Shown: positions 1 to 5,703, counted from the stretch's first letter. The stretch is 5,703 nt of DNA from Bacteriovoracaceae bacterium UBA1511 (GCA_002323535.1 DCQT01000031.1:1-5703), one strand, 5' to 3'. A program made the numbers and translations. Notes: generated by a model not told the origin, from the sequence alone.

Positions 1-7
1 ATCTTTC

Positions 8-799
8 TTAGAGCACTAAGCTTCCGTAGGACTTTAAATTTGTTTTGAGGTTAATGTTTAATTGGAAACTAAGGTAGTCCAAGAGGTCGTGGAAAAAGCT
101 TTTGGGAGCTAGTTTAATTGAGCTCCATTTCTTTTCGTTCCACTTCGTTGATGTACATAAATCTAAAAACTGACGAAGTGAAAAGTGTGAATCCTTTTGC
201 AGTGAAGAGTCCTCAAGTTCACTGTTTAAAACAAAGCCCCCTAGATCTGCTCGGAGTGATATATTTGAAATACCATTAAGATTTTCCCCTGTTATTTGAC
301 ATGATGACAGGTCAGGAAATATCCCTAACTCAATGAATAGTTTTCCAAGGAAATAGATTAGAAATTTTGTCGTATCCTCTTTTGTGAAATCATTTTTTTC
401 AAGCTCAAACAAAAAGTTACTAATAACCTTATAGCTTCCTTTGAACTCATCCGTAAAAATGCCTTTTTCCGCGTAAGAAGCCTCCTCCTCAATGCAGATT
501 TTGCTTATTAACTCTAAACCAAAGCACAAAACAGAGTATTTTTTAAAGTCTAATCTAATTGATTGGTGAGACCATTTCGCGATCCACTCCCTGGTCTGCA
601 TCATTGTTGAATATTTTTTTCCAGGTTGAGAGGTTATTTGGTAGAGACACCCTATATCCAGTATTTTTGACTTTTTGCTGGATGAGCCTGGTTGTGCTCC
701 ATAAAAGATCACTGAAATAGTTTTTCCATTTCTCAATAACAGGTTTCCGATGATGTGACGGTCTTGATACAAATTTTTTCGTATAAGAATACCTTCCAC
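8..799 (-). CDS. recO: DNA repair protein RecO (recombination mediator)
   Basis: RecO acts with RecR in the RecFOR pathway, loading RecA onto SSB-coated single-stranded DNA at gaps and annealing complementary strands. The call rests on a recognisable N-terminal OB-fold pattern at residues 2-75 (EGILIRKNLYQDRHIIGNLL, then a G-K-x-S-V-x-x-x-G-A segment and a hydrophobic strand up to MMQTREWI). It is followed by a helical core (about 85-160) and the family's C-terminal pattern, with a GGF at 187-189 and a closing helix ending KSYGSLVL. Length is 263 aa; E. coli RecO is 242. Many RecO proteins bind zinc through four cysteines around the GG motif. Here only Cys167 remains, so zinc binding is probably lost, as in E. 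coli. The start is GTG at 799, chosen because AAGGGAG lies 8 nt upstream and the OB fold begins at once. It lies downstream of, and partly inside, an unidentified ORF on the same strand. Sequence identity is evidently low, so the family call is good but not certain. Confidence 0.82.
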   Translation of the reverse strand: MEGILIRKNLYQDRHIIGNLLLRNGKTISVIFYGAQPGSSSKKSKILDIGCLYQITSQPGKKYSTMMQTREWIAKWSHQSIRLDFKKYSVLCFGLELISKICIEEEASYAEKGIFTDEFKGSYKVISNFLFELEKNDFTKEDTTKFLIYFLGKLFIELGIFPDLSSCQITGENLNGISNISLRADLGGFVLNSELEDSSLQKDSHFSLRQFLDLCTSTKWNEKKWSSIKLAPKSFFHDLLDYLSFQLNINLKTNLKSYGSLVL

Positions 800-1421
800 T
801 AGAGTCGCTCCCTTTAGGTAAAAATACCCTCATTAAATGGTATTTCATGAAAATGATGTGACAGCAAGTAATCTTATTAAACTCATAATTTTTGAGATTT
901 AATATAATGCCCATCAGCGTTAAATTATATTTGCAGATAATTAGGCTCACAGAGGAAATCGTTCCTATGTTACTTGATTTATTCTCGATACAAATAGTTT
1001 GTTCCGAATCTATTCCTATTGTTTTATCAAATAAGTACTCATCAAGGTTTATCCATCGCTCATAAGTTATAAAAAAATCTACTTGATTGACTGGAACGGG
1101 GATGATTTTAGTTCGAGGAGCATTGCCTCTGGTTAATTTGAAAATGGTACCACTAAGAAGTTTTTCAAAAACCAGAGGTAGCATAGTTATAAGTAATGAG
1201 ATTTTTTCTTCCTGGTTTAATGCTTTGAGTAAGCTTTCTTTTGCAAAGTTGTCTTTATTGAGTAGATTTTCTGGAAATATAATTACTAATAGAGTTGCAC
1301 TTTCGTACAGGGATGTTCCATCTGAGAGGGTCTCATTAAACTTCGTATTTCCTTGCAGAAAGGATTCTAAAAAGACCTTCGCCATATCAATGTCAGTAGT
1401 GAGGTAAGTTTTTTTTCTCAT
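555..1421 (-). CDS. Hypothetical protein; 3' part runs into recO (possible frameshift)
   Basis: I do not recognise this 288-codon ORF. About the first 190 residues look like real protein: a charged, helix-rich part (residues 1-110, with acidic and Lys-rich stretches and a hydrophobic run near 75-90) followed by a beta-rich part (about 110-185). No signal peptide or membrane anchor is evident. From residue 207 on, the frame overlaps recO by 245 nt, and that tail is probably just the shadow of recO. A second frame, open from 873 to 817, would end at TAA 816-814, just before the recO binding site, with a protein-like ending (DYLLSHHFHEIPFNEGIFT). A one-base shift near 870 would give a product of about 200 aa. 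The ATG at 1421 is directly preceded by TAGGAA, so the stop limits the start, but the GGA is too close to be a good ribosome binding site. ATG at 1385 is an alternative. A PilZ-like layout was considered, but the motifs are not intact. Confidence 0.45.
   Translation of the reverse strand: MRKKTYLTTDIDMAKVFLESFLQGNTKFNETLSDGTSLYESATLLVIIFPENLLNKDNFAKESLLKALNQEEKISLLITMLPLVFEKLLSGTIFKLTRGNAPRTKIIPVPVNQVDFFITYERWINLDEYLFDKTIGIDSEQTICIENKSSNIGTISSVSLIICKYNLTLMGIILNLKNYEFNKITCCHIIFMKYHLMRVFLPKGSDSSGRYSYTKKFVSRPSHHRKPVIEKWKNYFSDLLWSTTRLIQQKVKNTGYRVSLPNNLSTWKKIFNNDADQGVDREMVSPIN
808..814 (-). promoter_or_regulatory. Ribosome binding site of recO
   Basis: Read on the minus strand this is AAGGGAG, followed by 8 nt and then the GTG at 799. 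It decides the non-ATG start of recO. It sits inside the upstream ORF (codons for PKGS), so recO translation may be coupled to, or disturbed by, ribosomes reading that ORF. The bases at 801-797 read TAGTG, a stop-start overlap, but the TAG is not in the frame of the upstream ORF. Confidence 0.7.
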
Positions 1422-1506
1422 TTCCTAATACCTGCAGGTGCCATGTCCCTGAGGGGGAGCGTAAGCTGCTGAAATGAGGAGTGGTGAAAAGAGCTATTTA
1501 TTGAAA

Positions 1507-1512
1507 ATTATA
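1507..1512 (-). promoter_or_regulatory. Possible -10 element for the minus-strand unknown ORF-recO unit
   Basis: On the minus strand this reads TATAAT, an exact sigma-70-type -10 hexamer, about 85 nt upstream of the ATG at 1421. No good -35 lies 16-18 bp further upstream; the closest TTGAGA (1529-1524) is only 11 bp away. The region is AT-rich, so a chance match is quite possible. If real, transcription would start near 1500 and give a leader of roughly 80 nt. Confidence 0.3.
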
Positions 1513-1537
1513 CGTATTTTTATTCTCAATAATCTTT

Positions 1538-1543
1538 GATAAT
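1538..1543 (+). promoter_or_regulatory. Possible -10 element for rsmE
   Basis: GATAAT matches five of six bases of the sigma-70 -10 consensus. It ends 8 nt before the rsmE ATG, so transcription would begin around 1550 and the mRNA would be nearly leaderless. This fits the absence of a ribosome binding site before that ATG. The -35 at 17-bp spacing (TATTTT, 1515-1520) is poor; the better TTGAAA at 1501-1506 is too far away. Confidence 0.3.
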
Positions 1544-1551
1544 ACACTGCA

Positions 1552-2274
1552 ATGAATTTCCTATGCATAGAACAAAAAAAGCAAAACCCAGAGGGAGAGA
1601 TGTCCCTCTCTGACCCCTATGTTCTGACTCACCTCGATGAGGTTCTGGGGAAAAAAGAGGGCGATTCGATCAAGGTAAAAATGCTAGGTCATGGAGTAGG
1701 AGAGGCATCTATTAGAAAAATGGCTAGCTCAGAGGTAATACTTAAGCTTGAAAGACTAAAAGAAATTCATGACTCCAGAAATGTTACTCTCGCCGTTGGA
1801 GCTTGCCGGCCTTTAATGGCAAAGAGAATTTTGGAGCATGGAACAACTTTAGGGGTAAAGAATTTCATATTTTTCAAATCATACCTAAGTGAGTCTAGCT
1901 ATCTTGATTCAAAGGTTTTTAAACCTGGAAATATAAAAAAGTATACTCTCAAAGGTCTCTCACAAACAGAGAAGTATATTAACTTGCCAGAGGTTTTAAT
2001 TACTAAGTCTTTACAAGAGATTTGTTTAGAACCTTTTGAGCAGAAATTATTTTTGCATGGGCCGGGTGAAAATTATCTTAGTCCGAAGACTTCGATGGAT
2101 AAAAATTTAATAGTTTTTATTGGTGGAGAGCGAGGGTGGCATGAAAGTGAGTTACAATATTTTAAGGACAAAGAAATAACTGAGGTCGCTATTAGTGAAT
2201 CAATTTTGAGAGTTGAGTTTGCGATGCAAGCATTTATGGCACAAGCTGAGTGGGTTAAAAATGCTCGTTTCTAG
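1552..2274 (+). CDS. rsmE: 16S rRNA (uracil(1498)-N3)-methyltransferase, RsmE family
   Basis: RsmE uses S-adenosylmethionine to methylate N3 of U1498 in the decoding region of 16S rRNA. The 240-aa length fits the family (about 243). Residues 1-75 match the N-terminal PUA-like domain (MNFLCIE strand, then HLDEVLGKKEGDSIKV). The rest is a SPOUT knot fold, with a K-R segment near 86, the LSQTEKYINLPEV segment in the position of the usual EQ-x-x-R-x-x-x-P, a glycine loop IGGERGWHESEL, and the C-terminal ISESILRVEFAMQAFMA, which corresponds to LGxRILRxETAxxxAL. The glycine loop differs from the common GPEGG: Pro is Gly and one Gly is Arg. ATG 1552 is the first start after an in-frame TGA (1537-1539) and keeps the N-terminal strand, but it has no ribosome binding site. 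ATG 1600 has a purine-rich site and would remove 16 residues. The 3' end overlaps the next gene by 14 nt. Confidence 0.88.
   Translation: MNFLCIEQKKQNPEGEMSLSDPYVLTHLDEVLGKKEGDSIKVKMLGHGVGEASIRKMASSEVILKLERLKEIHDSRNVTLAVGACRPLMAKRILEHGTTLGVKNFIFFKSYLSESSYLDSKVFKPGNIKKYTLKGLSQTEKYINLPEVLITKSLQEICLEPFEQKLFLHGPGENYLSPKTSMDKNLIVFIGGERGWHESELQYFKDKEITEVAISESILRVEFAMQAFMAQAEWVKNARF
1590..1609 (+). repeat. Inverted repeat/hairpin at the 5' end of rsmE
   Basis: AGAGGGA (1590-1596) and TCCCTCT (1603-1609) are perfect 7-nt inverted arms around the 6-nt loop GAGATG. In RNA this would be a compact GC-containing stem that hides the purine-rich sequence before ATG 1600. The arms are seen directly; a regulatory role is inference. 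Confidence 0.5.
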
Positions 2275-3982
2275 GTACATTAAAAAAGTTTCGCCTTATT
2301 TTAAGGAGATGAAATTACAGATAATTGGTTCCATATTTTTTGGAGTCGTTCTTGCGGGGCTTAAGTCTTTGCAAGCTTACATAGTAAAGCCAATTTTTGA
2401 TCAAGGACTAAGTCCTGAAAGTGGCTTCGAAGGAGTCTTGAAGACATGTTTGGTTCTCCTAGGCCTTATATTAGTTAACTTTCCTGCAAGATATTACCAC
2501 TATTACTGGATACGACTATCTATTTTCACCGTTATGTGTAAGCTCAGAAAAGAGATGTACTTCAAAATTTCGAAGCTTCCTATTTCAAAAGTTACTGGAG
2601 ATAAAGAGGGAAATATTATTTCTAAAGTAATGATAGATACTTATAATTTTTCAGAGGGCTTTAAAAGTTTGGCAGATCTCATTAGAGAGCCATTCACCGC
2701 AATATGTTTATTCGGGTTGGCCCTTTATCGTGATTGGCAATTAACCTTTGTTATGGTTGCTGCGATACCATTTTTTAACTGGGCAATTAAAAAATCTGGA
2801 AAAATGATAAAATCACGCCAAGTAGAGGTACAGGCAAAAACAGGAGAGTTAACTCACATTGTTTCGGAGGGAGTTGCATCCCAAAAACTGACAAAAGCAT
2901 TTTCACTTGAGGATTATTCATTAAAAAGATTTGAAAAAAAGCAGGATGACTTTTTTTATTGGCAAATGAAATCAACAAGAGTTGAGGAGTTTACTCACCC
3001 TGTAACAGAGTTTATTACCGGGTCTGCTTTTATTGGTATAATAATTTTTGCTCATTACAGAATTCAAAGTAGCTCAATGACGGCAGGTGACTTTGTAAGT
3101 TTCATTACTGCAATTGCCTTATTGATTGAACCTATAAAAAAGTATTCCTCCGCTTATATAAAGTTTTCTCAAGCTGTTGCCGCGGGGGACAGAGTTTTTT
3201 CTTTTTTAGATGAAGAGGACGAAAAAGATCCTGGTAGCTTCCTTGCAAATGGATTTAGGAGTGAAATAAAAATTAATAAATTAAACTTTTCTTATAATGA
3301 TGAGCAAAAAGTTTTAAAGAATGTCTCGATGACTGTGAAAAAGGGCTCAAAGGTTGCTTTGGTTGGACTCTCAGGCTCAGGAAAATCGACGATTATTAAT
3401 TTGCTGCTAGGCCTTTTCCCCATTAAAGAAAATAGTATATTGGTAGACGGCAAATGCACTAATGATATTAAGTTATCAAGTCTTAGATCTCTTTTTTCAT
3501 TAGTTTCACAAGACGTCTTTCTATTCAATGACACTATTTATGAGAACTTAACACTCGGAAGAAAAATTTCTGATAAAAAAATAGATCAAGCTCTTCAAAT
3601 ATCTAATTCGCATGAATTTATTAAAGATCTTCCTGATGGAGTGATGACTAAGATTGGAGACAGAGGGTCCAAGTTGTCGGGTGGGCAAAGACAAAGGCTG
3701 ACAATAGCAAGAGCCTATCTTTTTGATTCTGAAATTTTACTTTTAGATGAAGCTACTTCAGCATTAGATAATCGCTCTGAGAAAGTAGTTCAAAGTGCGT
3801 TGGACAATGTTGGGGAGAGTAAAACAGTAATTGCTGTGGCGCATCGTTTGAGCACAATTCAAGACTTTGATAATATTTTTGTCTTCGATCAAGGCAGTAT
3901 TGTTGAGTCGGGAACTCATGAGGAGTTAATAAGTCAAAAAGGACAGTATTTTACTCTTTATGAGCTAAGTAAAAAAAGCTAA
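2261..3982 (+). CDS. msbA: MsbA-like ABC exporter (lipid A/lipid flippase type), fused permease-ATPase
   Basis: This 573-aa half-transporter acts in the inner membrane as a homodimer. MsbA proteins flip lipid A-core across the membrane; E. coli MsbA has 582 residues. The N-terminal part has six likely membrane helices, at about 20-40, 58-78, 143-160, 162-178, 247-267 and 276-293. The ATPase half is complete: A-loop Tyr345, Walker A GLSGSGKST (369-377), Q-loop Gln417, signature LSGGQ (472-476), Walker B LLLDE (493-497), D-loop SALD (500-503) and switch His528. All catalytic residues are present, so it should be active. ATG 2261 is chosen because the preceding 16 in-frame codons from 2213 only copy the end of rsmE and the family usually begins just before the first helix. 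A weak GAGTGG lies about 8 nt upstream. The 14-nt overlap with rsmE points to translational coupling. The substrate is inferred; a peptide or drug exporter of the same subfamily cannot be excluded. Confidence 0.85.
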   Translation: MLVSRYIKKVSPYFKEMKLQIIGSIFFGVVLAGLKSLQAYIVKPIFDQGLSPESGFEGVLKTCLVLLGLILVNFPARYYHYYWIRLSIFTVMCKLRKEMYFKISKLPISKVTGDKEGNIISKVMIDTYNFSEGFKSLADLIREPFTAICLFGLALYRDWQLTFVMVAAIPFFNWAIKKSGKMIKSRQVEVQAKTGELTHIVSEGVASQKLTKAFSLEDYSLKRFEKKQDDFFYWQMKSTRVEEFTHPVTEFITGSAFIGIIIFAHYRIQSSSMTAGDFVSFITAIALLIEPIKKYSSAYIKFSQAVAAGDRVFSFLDEEDEKDPGSFLANGFRSEIKINKLNFSYNDEQKVLKNVSMTVKKGSKVALVGLSGSGKSTIINLLLGLFPIKENSILVDGKCTNDIKLSSLRSLFSLVSQDVFLFNDTIYENLTLGRKISDKKIDQALQISNSHEFIKDLPDGVMTKIGDRGSKLSGGQRQRLTIARAYLFDSEILLLDEATSALDNRSEKVVQSALDNVGESKTVIAVAHRLSTIQDFDNIFVFDQGSIVESGTHEELISQKGQYFTLYELSKKS

Positions 3983-4000
3983 AACATCCGTAAATTTTTA

Positions 4001-4005
4001 AAGGA
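4001..4005 (+). promoter_or_regulatory. Ribosome binding site of glyS
   Basis: AAGGA lies 7 nt before the ATG at 4013 and supports that start. The 30-nt gap after the transporter stop holds no hairpin-plus-T-run terminator and no room for a T-box leader, so glyS is probably read through from upstream. Confidence 0.75.
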
Positions 4006-4012
4006 ATTTTTC

Positions 4013-5332
4013 ATGACATCAGAAAATCTAAATTCAATGGCAGATCTTGTTAGTCTCTGCAAAAGACGTGGATTTCTATTTCAAAGTTCAGAGGTCTACG
4101 GCGGAATGGGTGGATTTTGGGATTATGGGCCGTTGGGCGTTGAATTAAAGATGAATGTGAAAAATACCTGGTGGAAGGAGATGACTCTTCGAAAGAATAT
4201 TGTTGGTGTTGATGCTTCTATTATTATGCATCCAAGTGTTTGGAAAGCCAGTGGCCACGTAGACGGATTTATTGACCCACTTGTTGACTGTAAGCAGTGT
4301 AAAGCTAGGTTTAGAGCAGACCAAATTGATCTAAACAAAGCTTGCCCAAGCTGCGGGACGGCTGATTCATTCACAGAGCCGAGGGATTTTAACCTAATGT
4401 TTAATACCAGAATTGGTCCAGTAGAAGATACTTCTTCTGTTGCTTACCTTCGACCCGAAACAGCTCAAGGTATCTTTGTAAACTTTAACAACGTTGTAGA
4501 GACAACAAGAAAGAAGCTTCCTTTCGGTATCGCTCAAATCGGTAAAGCGTTTAGAAATGAAATCACGCCTGGAAACTTTATCTTTCGCCAAAGAGAGTTT
4601 GAGCAAATGGAGATGCAATATTTTGTAAAACCAGGAACTCAAATGGAGGCTATGGAGGAATGGAAAGAGGCGAGGCTTAACTGGCATCTTAAAAATGGTT
4701 TAAGGTCAGAAAACTTAAAGTGGGAACCACATGGGCCAGATAATCTTGCTCACTATGCTGATGCGGCGACTGATATTGAGTACAAGTTTCCGATGGGTTG
4801 GGGAGAAATGGAAGGGATTCATTCAAGAACTGACTTTGATTTATCTCAGCATGAAAAACTCTCAGGGAAAAATATAAAGTATGTAGATCAGCAGGATGGT
4901 AACAAAAAATATACACCTTACGTCATAGAAACTTCTGTAGGGTTAGACCGAACGATTCTTGCTCTAATGTGTGATGCTTACCAAAGAGAGAACGCTGGAG
5001 ATAAAGAGAACGAACGCGTGGTAATGAAGTTTAAGCCACACATAGCTCCAATGAAAGCTGCCGTACTCCCTTTGATGAAAAAGCCAGCTCTTGAGGAGAA
5101 GGCAAATGCTCTTTTCAACGATCTTCAGCATCACTTTCACTGTGACTATGATGTATCAGGTTCAATTGGAAAAAGGTATAGACGTCAAGACGAAATTGGA
5201 ACACCGTTTTGTATTACGGTGGATTTTGATACTCTCGAAGATAACGCCGTCACGATCAGAGACAGAGATACAATGAAACAAGACAGAGTAAGTCTTGATA
5301 AGGTAAAATCCTTTCTGATTGAGCGACTCTAG
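4013..5332 (+). CDS. glyS: Glycyl-tRNA synthetase, single-chain homodimeric type
   Basis: This enzyme charges tRNA-Gly with glycine using ATP in the cytoplasm. It is the class II alpha2 form (archaeal/eukaryotic-like, also in Gram-positives, Thermus and some other bacteria), not the alpha2-beta2 GlyQ/GlyS pair of most Proteobacteria. The N-terminus carries the motif 1 region (GFWDYGPLGVELKMNVKNTWW, about 34-54). An inserted zinc-ribbon follows, with C93, C96, C111 and C114. Next come the RPETAQGIF segment (147-155) and motif 2 (FRNEITPGNFIFRQREFEQME, about 180-200). The motif 3 region is TSVGLDRTILAL (307-318, Arg313). The C-terminal anticodon-binding domain spans about 338-439 and ends normally (RRQDEIGTPFC, then TIRDRDT). 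At 439 aa it is compact but complete. ATG 4013 has AAGGA 7 nt upstream. It is followed by ppdK, a neighbour I recall from related bacteria. The call is firm. Confidence 0.97.
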   Translation: MTSENLNSMADLVSLCKRRGFLFQSSEVYGGMGGFWDYGPLGVELKMNVKNTWWKEMTLRKNIVGVDASIIMHPSVWKASGHVDGFIDPLVDCKQCKARFRADQIDLNKACPSCGTADSFTEPRDFNLMFNTRIGPVEDTSSVAYLRPETAQGIFVNFNNVVETTRKKLPFGIAQIGKAFRNEITPGNFIFRQREFEQMEMQYFVKPGTQMEAMEEWKEARLNWHLKNGLRSENLKWEPHGPDNLAHYADAATDIEYKFPMGWGEMEGIHSRTDFDLSQHEKLSGKNIKYVDQQDGNKKYTPYVIETSVGLDRTILALMCDAYQRENAGDKENERVVMKFKPHIAPMKAAVLPLMKKPALEEKANALFNDLQHHFHCDYDVSGSIGKRYRRQDEIGTPFCITVDFDTLEDNAVTIRDRDTMKQDRVSLDKVKSFLIERL

Positions 5333-5340
5333 AGTACTCT
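5326..5340. repeat. Triple ACTCT/AGAGT palindrome at the glyS stop
   Basis: Three 5-nt units alternate in orientation: ACTCT, AGAGT, ACTCT. This makes two overlapping perfect 10-bp palindromes (5326-5335 and 5331-5340) that include the glyS stop codon. There is no T-run after it, so it does not look like an intrinsic terminator. Significance is unknown and chance is possible. Confidence 0.4.
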
Positions 5341-5364
5341 AAATAATCTATTGCTTAATTTTCC

Positions 5365-5370
5365 AAGGAG
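5365..5370 (+). promoter_or_regulatory. Ribosome binding site of ppdK
   Basis: AAGGAG, an ideal Shine-Dalgarno core continuing into AGG, lies 6 nt before the ATG at 5377. It is the strongest ribosome binding site in the window and suggests high ppdK expression. The 44-nt gap after glyS has no obvious terminator or promoter. Confidence 0.8.
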
Positions 5371-5376
5371 AGGAAA

Positions 5377-5703
5377 ATGGTGTCAAAAAAGTGGGTTTAC
5401 TTTTTTAGTAAGGAAAATACCGAGGGTGACAAATCTAAAAAAGATATCTTAGGGGGAAAGGGGGCTAATCTTGCAGAGATGGCATTGATGGGTCTGAGTG
5501 TTCCTCCGGGCTTCACAATTTCTACAGCGGCTTGCTTGGAGTACCAAAAAGAAAAGAAATTACCAGAAAGCGTAAAATTAGAAGTTCAGGAGCATCTGAG
5601 TAAGCTTCAAGAGGTAACAGGAAAAGGCTTTGGTAAAGTAGATTCTCCTTTGCTTGTTTCCGTTAGATCTGGTGCACCTGTATCAATGCCAGGTATGATG
5701 GAT
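5377..5703 (+). CDS. ppdK: Pyruvate phosphate dikinase, N-terminal part (cut by window end)
   Basis: PPDK interconverts pyruvate, ATP and phosphate with PEP, AMP and pyrophosphate in the cytoplasm, linking glycolysis and gluconeogenesis. Only the first 109 codons are in the window; the full enzyme is usually close to 880 residues. Its start is typical of the ATP-grasp nucleotide-binding domain: a KWVYFFS strand, the LGGKGANLAEMALMGLSVPPGFTIST stretch (residues 25-50), and SVRSGAPVSMPGMMD (95-109), the conserved RSGA-x-x-SMPGMMDT segment that separates PPDK from PEP synthase. No frame break is seen. The start is fixed by the AAGGAG just upstream and by the family's normal N-terminus. The histidine-swivel and PEP-binding domains lie beyond the window. 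It follows glyS in the same direction and is probably co-transcribed. Confidence 0.96.
   Translation, partial: MVSKKWVYFFSKENTEGDKSKKDILGGKGANLAEMALMGLSVPPGFTISTAACLEYQKEKKLPESVKLEVQEHLSKLQEVTGKGFGKVDSPLLVSVRSGAPVSMPGMMD

Larger units (their letters stand above)
1422..1551. other. Divergent intergenic region
   Basis: This 130-nt gap separates the minus-strand unit from the plus-strand rsmE unit and must hold both promoters. The half next to the unknown ORF (1430-1495) is relatively G-rich and contains a perfect 10-bp palindrome, ACCTGCAGGT (1430-1439), and a weak TCCC/GGGA hairpin (1446-1458). The half next to rsmE (1496-1551) is strongly AT-rich and carries the -10-like sequences of both directions. 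I see no RNA gene in it. Confidence 0.6.

Noticed and set aside
1087..1407. Plus-strand ORF of 106 codons between recO and rsmE
   Set aside because: It is fully antisense to the unknown ORF, its translation is Ser/Leu/Val-rich with no domain pattern, and it has no ribosome binding site. The minus-strand reading looks more like protein.
800..1421. PilZ (c-di-GMP binding) domain in the unknown ORF
   Set aside because: A helix-rich front, an Arg pair (TRGNAPRTK) and a beta-rich back recall PilZ proteins, but the spacing is RxxxxR rather than RxxxR and no D/N-x-S-x-x-G motif follows. Not enough to claim.
1440..1500. Small RNA or riboswitch in the G-rich half of the intergenic region
   Set aside because: Only short weak stems (4 bp) can be drawn and no known riboswitch core is visible.
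2213..2260. Upstream start for the ABC exporter (16 extra codons)
   Set aside because: These codons lie inside the conserved C-terminal motif of rsmE in another frame, and MLVSRYIKK at 2261 gives a normal MsbA-like N-terminus.
3983..4012. Terminator or T-box leader before glyS
   Set aside because: The gap is only 30 nt, with no stable stem and no T-box elements.
4123..4916. Minus-strand ORFs of 75-97 codons inside glyS
   Set aside because: They are antisense shadows of a clearly conserved enzyme gene and have no recognisable content.

Overview
The window is AT-rich, densely packed bacterial chromosome. It carries housekeeping genes in two divergent groups around a 130-nt intergenic region (1422-1551). 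The set of genes suggests a free-living Gram-negative bacterium: a Gram-negative-type RecO without zinc cysteines, an MsbA-like lipid exporter, a single-chain glycyl-tRNA synthetase, and pyruvate phosphate dikinase directly after glyS. I infer a Bdellovibrionota-type organism (Bacteriovorax/Halobacteriovorax-like). This rests on gene content, neighbourhood and base composition only, not on a database match.

Left group, minus strand (about 1421 down to 8): an unrecognised ORF is followed by recO, which has a GTG start and a good ribosome binding site. The unknown ORF has no stop before recO and runs 245 nt into it in another frame. This is either an unusual long overlap or a frameshift near its 3' end.

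Right group, plus strand (1552 to the window end): rsmE (16S rRNA m3U1498 methyltransferase), an MsbA-like ABC exporter that overlaps rsmE by 14 nt, glyS (homodimeric glycyl-tRNA synthetase) 30 nt later, and the first 109 codons of ppdK 44 nt after that. Spacing is tight and I see no hairpin-plus-T-run terminator between these genes, so they are probably co-transcribed. Their functions (ribosome modification, envelope lipid export, tRNA charging, pyruvate/PEP metabolism) do not form one pathway. This looks like a growth-related housekeeping cluster rather than a dedicated system.

I found no mobile element, CRISPR array, tRNA, rRNA or clear riboswitch, and no evidence for a new multi-gene system. 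The points worth a second look are the unknown ORF and its overlap with recO, the unclear translation start of rsmE with a hairpin just inside it, and short palindromes in the intergenic regions.
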